DNA of 64,000 nt from Flavobacteriia bacterium (GCA_947450325.1 CANFUT010000021.1:1-64000), one strand, 5' to 3'; shown: positions 14,595 to 23,205, numbered from the stretch's first letter. Numbers and translations: made by a program. The notes: generated from the letters alone by a model not told the origin.

Positions 14595-15821
14595 ATGAAA
14601 AAAATTAAATTAGGAATTGCAAGAGAAGGGAAGGTTCCACCTGATTTTCGAGTTCCTTTGACCCCAAAACAATGTAAACTGGTTGAACTAAAATTTCCAA
14701 ACGTGGAAGTAATTGTTCAAAATAGTCCAATTAGAACTTTTAAAGATGAATTGTACATCGAACAAGGTATAAAAGTGCAGGAAGATTTGTCTGAATGTGA
14801 CATCATCATGGGTGTGAAAGAATTCAAAAAAGACGATTTAATTCCTAATAAAAGATATATTTTCTTTTCTCATACGATTAAAAAACAACCATATAACCAA
14901 AAATTACTTCAAACAATTCTTCAGAAGAAAATTCAACTGATTGATTACGAAGTGATGAAAAATAAATTAGGCAAACGCTTGATAGGATTTGGTCGCTACG
15001 CAGGAATTGTTGGTTGCTATAATGGATTCAGGGCTTTTGGAATGAAAAATCAAACTTTTCTATTGAAAAAAGCTTGCGAGTGTGAAAATCGCATCGAACT
15101 TGAAAACGAATTGAAAAAAATTGTTCTTCCTGCAAACACCAAAATTGTATTAACTGGTTTCGGTAGAGTAGGTTATGGCGCAAGAGAAATCATGGATTTA
15201 TTGCCAATTATGGAAGTGAGTCCAGCAGAATTTTTGAATGATTCTTTTGATAAACCGGTTTTTACTCATTTAGAAGTTGAAGATTATTTCGCTCCTATCT
15301 CAGGACAAGAATTTGATAAAAAACATTTCTATTCTCATGGAAATGAATATAAATCTGTCTTCGGAAAATATGCCAATAAAGCAGACATGTATATTGCTTG
15401 TCACTTTTGGTCAAGTAGCTCTCCATACATTTTAACAGCGGACGATTTGAGAAATGAAAAATCTCGTTTGAAAGTGGTTGCTGATGTTTCTTGCGATGTT
15501 GCTGGTCCGATTGCATCGACGATTAAAGCAAGTACAATTGCAGATCCTATTTTTGGTTATGATCCCAAATCTGAATCAGAAATTGATTTCATGAATGAAA
15601 ATGCAATTGCTGTAATGTCAGTTGATAATTTACCTTGTGAATTGCCGATGGATGCTTCTGAAGATTTTGGAAATGAATTAATTAAACATATTTTTCCCGC
15701 GCTTTTTAACGAAGATCCAGACAACATAATTGGTCGTGCTTCTGAAACAAATTTGAATGGCGAATTGACTGAATATTTCAGTTATTTGAATGATTATGTA
15801 AATTCTGTTGCTGTAAATTAA
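14595..15821 (+). CDS. Saccharopine/alanine-dehydrogenase-like oxidoreductase
   Basis: This 408-residue protein has an AlaDH/PNT-type N-terminal domain (LGIAREGKVPPDFRVPLTPKQ; compare the usual RVaLTP) and a central Rossmann fold with TGFGRVGYGARE. A His in FSHTIKKQ matches the active-site position of lysine-forming saccharopine dehydrogenases (LYS1 type), and VVADVSCDVAGPI is typical of that group. It probably catalyses NAD(P)-dependent reversible oxidation of an amino acid or an aminoadipate conjugate. The exact substrate cannot be assigned. It starts 33 bp after the HAD gene and likely belongs to the same transcript. It has no signal and should be cytosolic. Confidence 0.75.
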   Translation: MKKIKLGIAREGKVPPDFRVPLTPKQCKLVELKFPNVEVIVQNSPIRTFKDELYIEQGIKVQEDLSECDIIMGVKEFKKDDLIPNKRYIFFSHTIKKQPYNQKLLQTILQKKIQLIDYEVMKNKLGKRLIGFGRYAGIVGCYNGFRAFGMKNQTFLLKKACECENRIELENELKKIVLPANTKIVLTGFGRVGYGAREIMDLLPIMEVSPAEFLNDSFDKPVFTHLEVEDYFAPISGQEFDKKHFYSHGNEYKSVFGKYANKADMYIACHFWSSSSPYILTADDLRNEKSRLKVVADVSCDVAGPIASTIKASTIADPIFGYDPKSESEIDFMNENAIAVMSVDNLPCELPMDASEDFGNELIKHIFPALFNEDPDNIIGRASETNLNGELTEYFSYLNDYVNSVAVN

Positions 15822-15832
15822 GCTTCAATTTG

Positions 15833-15840
15833 TATCTTGG
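15833..15840 (+). promoter_or_regulatory. Possible promoter of the UMF1 gene
   Basis: TATCTTGG followed by AACCCAAATTTG matches 19 of 20 positions of the sequence at 11739-11758, which carries a perfect -7 element. It lies 16-23 bp before the start codon at 15857. Confidence 0.4.
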
Positions 15841-15856
15841 AACCCAAATTTGAACT

Positions 15857-17221
15857 ATGGAGAAGGGTAACAAAAAGATAATCAGAGGTTGGGTGTTTTA
15901 TGATTGGGCAAATTCTGTTTACAATTTAGTCATTTCATCTGCTGTATTTCCGCTGTTTTATGATTTTAAAACCAAAGCTGCGTACATCAAAGCTGAAAAT
16001 CATTTGAGCGATAACGTTTCCAGTGAAACGATTCAAACTTTGGTGAAGGAAATTCCAGAAGGAACTTATATTCCAGTGAATTTTTTCGGTTGGGAATTTT
16101 CTTCTTCGGTATTGTATTCTTTTGTGTTATCACTGTCATTTTTAGTTGTTTCCTTTCTTTCTCCGCTTCTTTCTGGAGTAGCTGATTACAGCGGAAGCAA
16201 AAAGAAATTCTTGAGATTTTTCTGCTATTTAGGTGCATTTTCTTGCATGTCGTTGTATTTCTTCGATACGGATCACATTGAACTGGGATTCCTTTCTGTC
16301 TTTTTAGCGAGTATAGGTTTTTGGAATAGTTTGGTGTTTTACAACGCTTTCCTTCCAGAAATTGCAGAAGTGAAAGACCATGATAAGATTTCTTCGAGAG
16401 GATTTACCATGGGTTATTTCGGTTCTATGTTGTTATTGATTTTGTGCTTAATTTGGATGAAAGTTTTCAATTATCCAACTGCTTGGTGTTTTGTTTTTGT
16501 TGGTGTGTGGTGGATTGGTTTTTCACAAATTACTTACCGAGTATTGCCAAATAACGTATACAATAAAAAGCCAGAAAAAGGAATTTTATGGCGTGGTTTC
16601 AAAGAATTGAAATTGGTTTTCAAAGATTTCCGCAAAACAAAAAGATTGAAAAAGTACTTATACGCTTTTTTCTTTTTCAATACAGGCGTACAAACAGTGA
16701 TGTTGATGGCAACTATTTTCGCAAACAAAGAAATCGCTTGGCCAGACGATTCTGGAACAACAGGATTGATTATCGCCATTTTATTAATACAAATATTAGG
16801 AGCAACAGGTGCATTTATTATGTCTAAAGTTTCTGCAAAAATTGGAAACATCAAAACATTAATCATTTCAGTTTCAATATGGATTTTGATTTGTTTGGCT
16901 GCATTTATAGTTGAAACACCTGTTGAGTTTTACATTCTTGCTTCAAGTGTTGGTTTGGTAATGGGTGGAGTTCAGGCAATTGCTCGTTCGACTTACTCTA
17001 AATTTTTACCTGAAACAACCGATCACGCAAGTTATTTTTCATTTTATGATGCAACTGAAAAAATTGGAATCGTATTGGGAACTTTATTCTTCGGAATGGT
17101 CGAAATGTTGACAGGCTCAATCAGATATTCAGTTATTTCCGTCGCTTTGTTCTTTATCATAGGATTGATTATGTTATTCCTTGTTCCAAAGAATGAAGTT
17201 GAAATCGAACTAAAAGATTGA
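15857..17221 (+). CDS. MFS transporter, UMF1 (Atg22-like) family
   Basis: This 454-residue integral membrane protein has about 12 hydrophobic segments. The opening IIRGWVFYDWANSVYNLVI is the hallmark of the UMF1/Atg22-like branch of the major facilitator superfamily. Other features include the TM2-3 segment SPLLSGVADYSGSKKKFL and the later GGVQAIARSTYSKFLPE, also conserved in this family. Yeast Atg22 exports amino acids from the vacuole; bacterial substrates are unknown. The gene ends in a strong hairpin shared with the convergent SPFH gene. Confidence 0.88.
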   Translation: MEKGNKKIIRGWVFYDWANSVYNLVISSAVFPLFYDFKTKAAYIKAENHLSDNVSSETIQTLVKEIPEGTYIPVNFFGWEFSSSVLYSFVLSLSFLVVSFLSPLLSGVADYSGSKKKFLRFFCYLGAFSCMSLYFFDTDHIELGFLSVFLASIGFWNSLVFYNAFLPEIAEVKDHDKISSRGFTMGYFGSMLLLILCLIWMKVFNYPTAWCFVFVGVWWIGFSQITYRVLPNNVYNKKPEKGILWRGFKELKLVFKDFRKTKRLKKYLYAFFFFNTGVQTVMLMATIFANKEIAWPDDSGTTGLIIAILLIQILGATGAFIMSKVSAKIGNIKTLIISVSIWILICLAAFIVETPVEFYILASSVGLVMGGVQAIARSTYSKFLPETTDHASYFSFYDATEKIGIVLGTLFFGMVEMLTGSIRYSVISVALFFIIGLIMLFLVPKNEVEIELKD

Positions 17222-17227
17222 TAAAAA

Positions 17228-17259
17228 AAAGGGTAGTACTTAAGAAAATACTACCCTTT
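17228..17259. terminator. Bidirectional terminator between UMF1 and SPFH genes
   Basis: A perfect 11-bp stem, AAAGGGTAGTA (17228-17238) with TACTACCCTTT (17249-17259). The A run on the left gives a U tract for the minus-strand transcript, so it most clearly ends the SPFH gene. Confidence 0.85.
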
Positions 17260-17288
17260 GAAATAAAATTTAATCGTAAATTTTAATC

Positions 17289-18068
17289 CTAATTTCCAAT
17301 CATCATAGGGATTTTTCCATCTGTCATGATAATTTTTGCATTCGGTGAATTGGATAATCCACGCATCATTTCGATGTAATTGTATTTTAACAGTTTTTCA
17401 GTCAAAGAACTATCAATAATTAACTGCGCTTTTCTAATTCCTTCTGCTTCGATAGACAATCTTTCCGCTTCTTTTACCGCTTTTTGAATCACAAAATCCA
17501 TTTGTAATGCAGCTTGTTCAGCGCTTGCTTTAGATTGGATTGCTTGCGTCATCGCTTGTGGAAGAGTAATTTCTTTGAGCAAAACTGCATCAATAATAAA
17601 TCCTTTGTCTCCAATATCAGAAGTTAATTCATCCAACATTACATGTTCAACCAATTTTCTATCAACTGCATATAATTCTTTAGCGTCATATCTTGCACTC
17701 ACTTGTCGCGCCGTCGCAATAAAATTACTTTCAACGATTACTTTTTGATAGTTTAAGCCATAATTTTGATAAATTTCCCTTGCGGATTTAGGATTTACAT
17801 GATACAATAAAATAATTTCTGTTTTCACGTTCAAACCTTCTTTTGTCGGCAATTCTAAAACTTGATAAAGCTCTACCGTTCGGACATTTATCTTTATAAT
17901 TTTCGAGACAAACGGATTGTATAATTTTGAGCCAGATTCTAAAACACCTGGTTTTAATTTTCCAATCGTTTGTTTCATCCCAATTTGACCAGGACGAATT
18001 ACGGTGCATGAAGCGAGAATTGCAACAGAAAATACTGCAACCACACTTGTTTTAAATTTAATTTTCAT
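17289..18068 (-). CDS. Prohibitin/SPFH-domain lipoprotein
   Basis: From the ATG at 18068 the product has 259 residues with a lipoprotein signal (MKIKFKTSVVAVFSVAILASC, lipobox LASC). The mature protein is a prohibitin-type SPFH (band 7) domain: VIRPGQIGMKQTIGKL, VRTVELYQVLELPTKEGLNV, YHVNPKSAREIYQNYG and GFIIDAVLLKEITLP, then a helical coiled-coil tail (QSKASAEQAALQMDFVIQKAVKEAERL). SPFH proteins oligomerise into membrane scaffolds. Most prokaryotic ones use a transmembrane helix; here a lipid anchor appears to replace it. Partner proteases such as FtsH or NfeD are not encoded next to it. Confidence 0.87.
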   Translation of the reverse strand: MKIKFKTSVVAVFSVAILASCTVIRPGQIGMKQTIGKLKPGVLESGSKLYNPFVSKIIKINVRTVELYQVLELPTKEGLNVKTEIILLYHVNPKSAREIYQNYGLNYQKVIVESNFIATARQVSARYDAKELYAVDRKLVEHVMLDELTSDIGDKGFIIDAVLLKEITLPQAMTQAIQSKASAEQAALQMDFVIQKAVKEAERLSIEAEGIRKAQLIIDSSLTEKLLKYNYIEMMRGLSNSPNAKIIMTDGKIPMMIGN

Positions 18069-18210
18069 AATTATTGAAATTAAGAGTACAATCAAATGTA
18101 TGCTTATATAATTTGAGCACGTGTTAAATTATTTGTAAATAAATATGTTTTCAATACTTTCTTAAAATTGAATTATTCAATATTTTTTAAAATGAAGTAT
18201 ATTCGTAATC

Positions 18211-19461
18211 ATGAATCAAACTTTCACTTTCAATCAAAAAGTAAAACTACTTTTTAGTTTGCCAGTTATTATTGCTGCATTGGGCTACTTTGTAGATATT
18301 TACGATTTATTACTTTACAGTATCGTTCGAATTCCTAGTGTGACAGAGTTGGGTTACAATCCAGATACTTTGGGACCAATTATCAACAGTTGGCAAATGG
18401 GTGGATTGCTCGTTGGAGGAATTCTTTGGGGTGTTTTAGGCGACAAAAAAGGAAGATTGTCAGTACTTTTTGGTTCAATTATAACATATTCATTGGCAAA
18501 TATCGCTTGTGGATTTCTGCCAAATATCAATTTCATGGACAAAGGAAACGCATATTTGATTTTGCGTTTCATTGCTGGAATTGGTTTAGCTGGAGAGTTA
18601 GGTGCTGGAATTACACTTGTTTCTGAATCTTTACCAAAAGAATTGCGAGCGATTGGAACTTCATTGGTTGCTGGATTTGGACTTTTTGGTGCTGTTGTCG
18701 CGAAATTTACTGTCGAACTTTCAGGACATTGGTCGATCGCTTATTTTGTCGGTGGCGGAATGGGACTTTGCTTGCTGCTATTGAGAGTGGGCGTCATTGA
18801 ATCAGGAATGTACAAACATGTGAAAGCAGATTCTTATATTCAAAAAGGTAATTTTTGGATGTTTTTTACCGATTGGAATCGTTTTATTAAATACATGAAA
18901 TGTATCGGAATCGGACTTCCAACATGGTTTTGTATTGGCATCTTGGCCACTTTGGGAAATCAGTTTGGCGAAGCGATGGGAATCAAAGAAAAAATTGATC
19001 CAGGATTGGCAATCATGTGGGCATATATTGGTATTTCCGCAGGAGATTTTATGAGTGGATTCATCAGTCAATGGTTAAAATCAAGAAAAAAAGCCATTTT
19101 AGGAATGATGATTTTCACAGCTGTTGGAGTCATTTTAATGCTTTTCAGTGGTGTAAAATCTGCTTCCATGTACTATTTCTATTGCACATGGTTAGGTTTG
19201 GGAACTGGTTATTGGGCAATGTTTGTTACAGTTGGCGCTGAACAATTCGGAACAAATATTAGATCTACAGCAGCAACTACAATTCCAAATATGGTGCGCG
19301 GAACAGTTGTTTTAATGACTTGGTTTTTCTTGAGTTTCAAAGTTTCTTTGGGAGTCATTGTCGCAGGTTCAATTTTGGGTTTAATCAGTTTTTTTATTGG
19401 GATTTATTCAACTGCAACCATTCCTGAAACACACGACAAAGATTTAGATTTCGTGGAATAA
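18211..19461 (+). CDS. MFS transporter
   Basis: This 416-residue protein has 12 predicted membrane segments. The MFS loop 2-3 motif is visible as GVLGDKKGRLSVLFG, an acidic TM1 motif as DIYDLLLY and the TM4-5 region as RFIAGIGLAGELGAGITLVSES, which is typical of the metabolite:H+ symporter and sugar-porter-like branch. A charged insertion separates the two halves. It ends with PETHDKDLDF, as in this branch. The substrate is unknown. It is convergent with the acetyltransferase gene, and the two stop codons abut without a gap. Confidence 0.85.
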   Translation: MNQTFTFNQKVKLLFSLPVIIAALGYFVDIYDLLLYSIVRIPSVTELGYNPDTLGPIINSWQMGGLLVGGILWGVLGDKKGRLSVLFGSIITYSLANIACGFLPNINFMDKGNAYLILRFIAGIGLAGELGAGITLVSESLPKELRAIGTSLVAGFGLFGAVVAKFTVELSGHWSIAYFVGGGMGLCLLLLRVGVIESGMYKHVKADSYIQKGNFWMFFTDWNRFIKYMKCIGIGLPTWFCIGILATLGNQFGEAMGIKEKIDPGLAIMWAYIGISAGDFMSGFISQWLKSRKKAILGMMIFTAVGVILMLFSGVKSASMYYFYCTWLGLGTGYWAMFVTVGAEQFGTNIRSTAATTIPNMVRGTVVLMTWFFLSFKVSLGVIVAGSILGLISFFIGIYSTATIPETHDKDLDFVE

Positions 19462-20019
19462 TCAATCAATTTTCCGAATCACTTTACACGGATTTCCTGC
19501 TGCCACTACATTTGCTGGAATTGATTTTGTAACGACACTTCCAGAACCAATTACCGTATTTTCTCCAATTGTCACTCCAGGATTTACAACTGTGTTACCG
19601 CCAATCCAGACATTATTTTCAATAGTAATTGGTTTGGCAAATTGAAATAATTTCTTCCTTTTTTCAACGTCAATTGGATGCCCAGAGGTAAACAAACTTA
19701 CATTTGGTCCGAAAAGTACATGATTTCCGATTTTAATTGGAGCACTGTCGAGAAACGTACAATTAAAGTTCGCGAAAAAATTTTTTCCAATGCTGATATT
19801 GTAACCATAATCGCATCTAAATGGCAATTCAATGAAAATATTTTTTCCTAAATCTTTGAAAATTAAATTTAAAATTTCAGATTTCTCTTTGAAATTATCT
19901 GGTTCTAATTGATTGAGTCGATAAAGTAATTTCTGTACTTCTTGTCGCTCAGTAGAAAGAATTTGATCAAACGACTGATACAACTCACCAGCCAACATTT
20001 TTTCTTTGTTTGTCTGCAT
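19462..20019 (-). CDS. Maltose/galactoside O-acetyltransferase-like protein
   Basis: Starting at the ATG at 20019 gives 185 residues, the usual size of the LacA/Maa family; upstream in-frame codons would add a non-homologous tail. The N-terminal part (KEKMLAGELYQSFDQIL) is the Mac domain. The remainder is a left-handed beta helix with hexapeptide repeats. It includes the acceptor-site segment FGPNVSLFTSGHPIDVEKRK with the catalytic His, then PITIENNVWIGGNTVVNPGV and AAGNPCKVIRKI. It transfers acetyl from acetyl-CoA to a sugar hydroxyl. The gene is divergent from dapF, with about 90 bp between them. Confidence 0.9.
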   Translation of the reverse strand: MQTNKEKMLAGELYQSFDQILSTERQEVQKLLYRLNQLEPDNFKEKSEILNLIFKDLGKNIFIELPFRCDYGYNISIGKNFFANFNCTFLDSAPIKIGNHVLFGPNVSLFTSGHPIDVEKRKKLFQFAKPITIENNVWIGGNTVVNPGVTIGENTVIGSGSVVTKSIPANVVAAGNPCKVIRKID

Positions 20020-20057
20020 TACAAATGTTTCTTTGATTGTTAGAAAATCGCGATTCA

Positions 20058-20093
20058 AAAGCTTAAAATTAAGCTTTAATTCTCTTACCTTTG
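20058..20093 (+). promoter_or_regulatory. dapF promoter with upstream palindrome
   Basis: TACCTTTG (20086-20093) fits the -7 element and is 17-24 bp before the dapF ATG. Just upstream, AAAGCTTAA (20058-20066) and TTAAGCTTT (20069-20077) form a near-perfect palindrome over the spacer and -33 area. This could be an operator between the divergent genes. Confidence 0.45.
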
Positions 20094-20109
20094 CTTCAAA
20101 TTCAATTTC

Positions 20110-20889
20110 ATGGAAATCAATTTTCATAAATATCAAGGTACTGGGAATGACTTTGTGATGCTCGATAACCGCGATGGAAAATACAATCAACTGTCAATCG
20201 CTCAAATTCAATTGATTTGCGACCGCCGCTTTGGTGTGGGCGCTGATGGGTTAATTTGTATCAACAAACATGAAAATTATGCTTTTGAAGTTGATTACAG
20301 CAATTCTGATGGTTCCAAAAGTTTTTGTGGAAATGGCGCACGATGTTCAGTAGCATTTGCTGCTTTTTTGGGGATTGATTGTGCAAGTGTTACTTTTTTG
20401 GCAATCGATGGGGAACATCAAGCCAAAATGAACCAAAATTCAATTTCTATCGAAATGCAAAATGTAATTGAAGTCAAGGAAATTGATGGAGATTTTGAAT
20501 TAAATACTGGTTCGCCACATTATATCAGATTTATCGAAAATGAGGAAATTCAGAATGTTGTTGAGTTTGGAAAATTAATACGTTATTCATCACATTATCA
20601 AGAACATGGTATCAACGTGAATTTAGTTCGACAAAATGAGAAACATTTAAATGTCGAAACATACGAACGCGGTGTAGAAGACGAAACGTTGTCTTGCGGA
20701 ACTGGAGTTACTGCCGCTGCCATCGCAAGCGCATTTAAAGTGAAGCAAATTGGTTTTCAAGAATATGATATTGCTGTTAAAGGTGGTAAACTGACAGTTT
20801 CTTTTGTTGCTGAAAATAATTTTTCATTCACAAATATTTGGTTATCAGGACCAGCAGAGTTTGTTTTTAAAGGAACGATGCATGTATAA
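20110..20889 (+). CDS. dapF: Diaminopimelate epimerase
   Basis: This 259-residue enzyme converts LL- to meso-diaminopimelate, the direct precursor of lysine and of the peptidoglycan cross-linking residue. Both catalytic cysteines are in their signature motifs: FCGNGARC (Cys73) and SCGTGVTAAA (Cys196). The N-terminal KYQGTGNDFVMLDN and RRFGVGADGL are standard. Length is slightly below the usual 270-280. The gene opens an operon in which the next three genes overlap by 8, 14 and 16 bp, ending with mltG, so cell-wall precursor supply and murein processing are coupled. Confidence 0.97.
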   Translation: MEINFHKYQGTGNDFVMLDNRDGKYNQLSIAQIQLICDRRFGVGADGLICINKHENYAFEVDYSNSDGSKSFCGNGARCSVAFAAFLGIDCASVTFLAIDGEHQAKMNQNSISIEMQNVIEVKEIDGDFELNTGSPHYIRFIENEEIQNVVEFGKLIRYSSHYQEHGINVNLVRQNEKHLNVETYERGVEDETLSCGTGVTAAAIASAFKVKQIGFQEYDIAVKGGKLTVSFVAENNFSFTNIWLSGPAEFVFKGTMHV

Positions 20890-21388
20890 CGGAATGATCG
20901 ATTCTTGGAAAAATATTGACAATGAAGATTTCAAACTGGGGATTTTTCTTTGGGTTTTTCATGCAGATAAAATTCCGCCACACATTGGAATTTCAAAGGA
21001 TGGATTGTATTTCAGCTTAAAAGTTTCAGGGAAAGACGAAAACATTTCAGTGCAAAAAATCACCAAGTTGTTGAGTACAAAAAAAATACCAACACTTGTT
21101 ATCAAAACTTCAGAAAATAGCATTAAAAACAGACAATTAGAAACAGTTTTTGAAAAGTATCAAAAAGCAAATTCCGATGGTTTGACTTGTTTGACGCCTA
21201 TTACGGAAATTTATTTTTCTGAAACACAAGATTTAATTCTCTTAGAATTATTAAACTTGCTGAATGAAGCAGGTGTAGTTGAAACCATTTTTGGGATTAA
21301 TTTACCAGCAGATTATATTGGAATTCCAGCGTATTCAAGATCAGATATTAAAAATAGATTATACCAATTGACTCATGCTAAGAGGTAA
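20882..21388 (+). CDS. Hypothetical protein in dapF-mltG operon
   Basis: This is a 168-residue protein starting at the ATG at 20882, inside the last codons of dapF (8-bp overlap). A longer reading frame upstream runs inside dapF and is rejected. It has no signal peptide or membrane segment. Visible features are MYNGMIDSWKNIDNEDFKLG at the start and a C-terminal segment with FGINLPADYIGIPAYSRSD. I do not recognise a family. Tight overlap with dapF and with the acetyltransferase implies cotranslation and a soluble role connected to this operon. Confidence 0.7.
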   Translation: MYNGMIDSWKNIDNEDFKLGIFLWVFHADKIPPHIGISKDGLYFSLKVSGKDENISVQKITKLLSTKKIPTLVIKTSENSIKNRQLETVFEKYQKANSDGLTCLTPITEIYFSETQDLILLELLNLLNEAGVVETIFGINLPADYIGIPAYSRSDIKNRLYQLTHAKR

Positions 21389-21896
21389 TAAAATTCATTT
21401 AAGAGCGATAGAACCAGAAGATGCGGCGAAGGTTTTAATTTGGGAAAATAATCCCGATAATTGGCGCGTGAGTGGGACAGAAGCACCTTATTCGATGCAT
21501 GGGATTTTGGATTACATCAACAGCATTCATAACTTCCGTCAAAGTGGTGAAATGAGGCTGATGATTTGTTTGAATGATACCAATGAAGCGGTTGGAACTT
21601 TGGATTTATTCGAAGCAAATTTCAAGCATGGAAGAGCAGGAATTGGGATTTTGATAGCAGAAGAAAAAGAAAGAACCAAGGGGTTTGCCAGAGAAAGTTT
21701 AGAAATTTTGATTGAATATTGTCAAATAATGTTTGATTTCCATAATTTGACAGCCAATGTTTTAGAAGATAATACTTCAAGTATTCATTTATTTGAAAGT
21801 GTAGGGTTCGAATTGGTAGGAACTCGAAAAGAATGGTTTTTTGACCAAGGAAAAAGGATAAACGAAAGAATATATCAGTTATGTTTAAAAAAGTAG
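21375..21896 (+). CDS. GNAT acetyltransferase, RimJ/RimL/SpeG-like
   Basis: This 173-residue protein shows the Acetyltransf_3 pattern: LRGNKIHLRAIEPEDAAKVL at the start, EAVGTLDLFEAN, then GIGILIAEEKERTKGFARES with the CoA-binding R-x-K-G-F-A version of motif A. HLFESVGFELVGTRKEW follows near the end. It acetylates an amine on a small molecule or protein N-terminus; the substrate is unknown. It overlaps the preceding gene by 14 bp and mltG by 16 bp. Confidence 0.88.
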   Translation: MLRGNKIHLRAIEPEDAAKVLIWENNPDNWRVSGTEAPYSMHGILDYINSIHNFRQSGEMRLMICLNDTNEAVGTLDLFEANFKHGRAGIGILIAEEKERTKGFARESLEILIEYCQIMFDFHNLTANVLEDNTSSIHLFESVGFELVGTRKEWFFDQGKRINERIYQLCLKK

Positions 21897-22933
21897 GAAT
21901 TGGTTTGCTCATCATTGGAGCAATTGGTATCGTGGCTTTTTGGCCAAAAATTTCAGTTTACATGGCTGGAATGAAAACAACAGAAAATTCAAAAACAGTT
22001 GCATTTTATTTTGATGCTTCGAAAGGATTGAAAGGCTTGGCAGATCAATTGGAAAGTGAAAAAATTATCGCCAACAAAGATGCGTTTTTGAAAGTGGGTG
22101 AATATAAAAAATTGGATGCAGAAAGATTAGCTTCTGGAAAATATGACATTGAGTCAGGCACGAGCTACCGAACGTTATTAAACGGCTTTACCAAAAATTC
22201 AGCAGGAAATGGAAATGCGGAAGTCGAAGTAGAAGTGACGTTCAACAATTGTCGCGATGTTTATCAAATGTCAGGAAAAGTAGCTAAATGTTTGATGATT
22301 GACAGCGCTGAGTTGGCTGATATGTTGACCAATGATTCAACTTTGGAGAAATATGATTTTACTTCAGAACAATTGCCAGCTTTGTTTTTGCCAAATACTT
22401 ACAAAATGTTTTGGGATACTGATGCTGAGCAATTTTTGGTTCGCATGGCTGATGAATTCAAAGATTTCTGGACACCTGAAAGAAAGTCAAAATTGGCAAA
22501 AATCGGTTTAGATTCGCCTTCAGAAGCTGTGACTTTGGCAAGTATTGTTTATTCCGAACAATCTAAAAACGCTGAAGAATGGCCAATCATTGCAGGTTTG
22601 TATCTAAACCGAATCAAACAAGGAATTCGTTTGCAATCAGATCCAACATTTAAGTTTTGCTGGGGAGATCAACTAGAAGGAGTTCAGCGTTTGACATACG
22701 AACACAGAGAAATTCAATGCCCATACAACACTTATTACAATGACGGTTTGCCTCCAGGTCCAATTTGTATTCCACCAACACAAGTGGTTGATGCAGTATT
22801 AAATAGAGACAACAACAACTATATTTTCATGTGCGCCAAAGCTGATTATTCCGGAAAACATGATTTCACAGTTGGCTATGCAGAACACGCAGCAAACGCG
22901 AAGAAATTCCAAGAGTGGCTGTCACAGCAATAG
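21881..22933 (+). CDS. mltG: Endolytic murein transglycosylase
   Basis: This 350-residue YceG-family protein has one N-terminal membrane helix (VGIGLLIIGAIGIVAFW) and a large periplasmic part. The LysM-like middle precedes the catalytic region: LFLPNTYKMFWDTDAEQF, LASIVYSEQ with the catalytic Glu226, and IAGLYLNRIKQGIRLQSDPTF, PGPICIPP and NNYIFM. MltG cleaves nascent glycan strands in the inner membrane and sets strand length. Four Cys residues in the catalytic domain and the middle are unusual but conserved status is unknown. A strong terminator follows, so this ends the dapF operon. Confidence 0.95.
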   Translation: MFKKVGIGLLIIGAIGIVAFWPKISVYMAGMKTTENSKTVAFYFDASKGLKGLADQLESEKIIANKDAFLKVGEYKKLDAERLASGKYDIESGTSYRTLLNGFTKNSAGNGNAEVEVEVTFNNCRDVYQMSGKVAKCLMIDSAELADMLTNDSTLEKYDFTSEQLPALFLPNTYKMFWDTDAEQFLVRMADEFKDFWTPERKSKLAKIGLDSPSEAVTLASIVYSEQSKNAEEWPIIAGLYLNRIKQGIRLQSDPTFKFCWGDQLEGVQRLTYEHREIQCPYNTYYNDGLPPGPICIPPTQVVDAVLNRDNNNYIFMCAKADYSGKHDFTVGYAEHAANAKKFQEWLSQQ

Positions 22934-22953
22934 AAATAATCATTTAAAATTCA

Positions 22954-22987
22954 AAAGCCGAAAATGAGATTTTCGGCTTTTTTTATG
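22954..22987 (+). terminator. Terminator of the dapF-mltG operon
   Basis: A 12-bp stem, AAAGCCGAAAAT (22954-22965) with ATTTTCGGCTTT (22969-22980), is followed by T residues. Confidence 0.9.
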
Positions 22988-23040
22988 AGCAATTCATGCT
23001 AAAAAGAACAAAAATAAATACACAGAAATTCAAATATTAG

Positions 23041-23096
23041 ATTGTGCCGCAGGTACCAAATATGGGTAGCCACGGATGCAATCCGTGGCGCAAGGT
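23041..23096. repeat. REP-like palindromic intergenic block
   Basis: GCCACGGAT (23069-23077) and ATCCGTGGC (23081-23089) form a 9-bp stem with a 3-base loop, preceded by TGCCGCAGGTACC. This GC-rich block stands out in AT-rich DNA. Such palindromes recur in Bacteroidota genomes near REP-associated (IS200-like) transposases. A partial inverted relative is seen at 5290-5309. No transposase gene is in the window. Confidence 0.5.
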
Positions 23097-23205
23097 AATG
23101 TATGAAATTGTTTTTGGCGTGCATTTTTGATTTAGAAAAAGTCAAAAGCGCAGCAATAATAATCGCTTTTGAAAATCATGCCAAAAACCAACAAGAAATC
23201 AATCG

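Noticed and set aside
20804-20881. Longer N-terminus for the hypothetical gene after dapF
   Set aside because: It would overlap dapF by more than 80 bp with no added homology; the ATG at 20882 is better placed.
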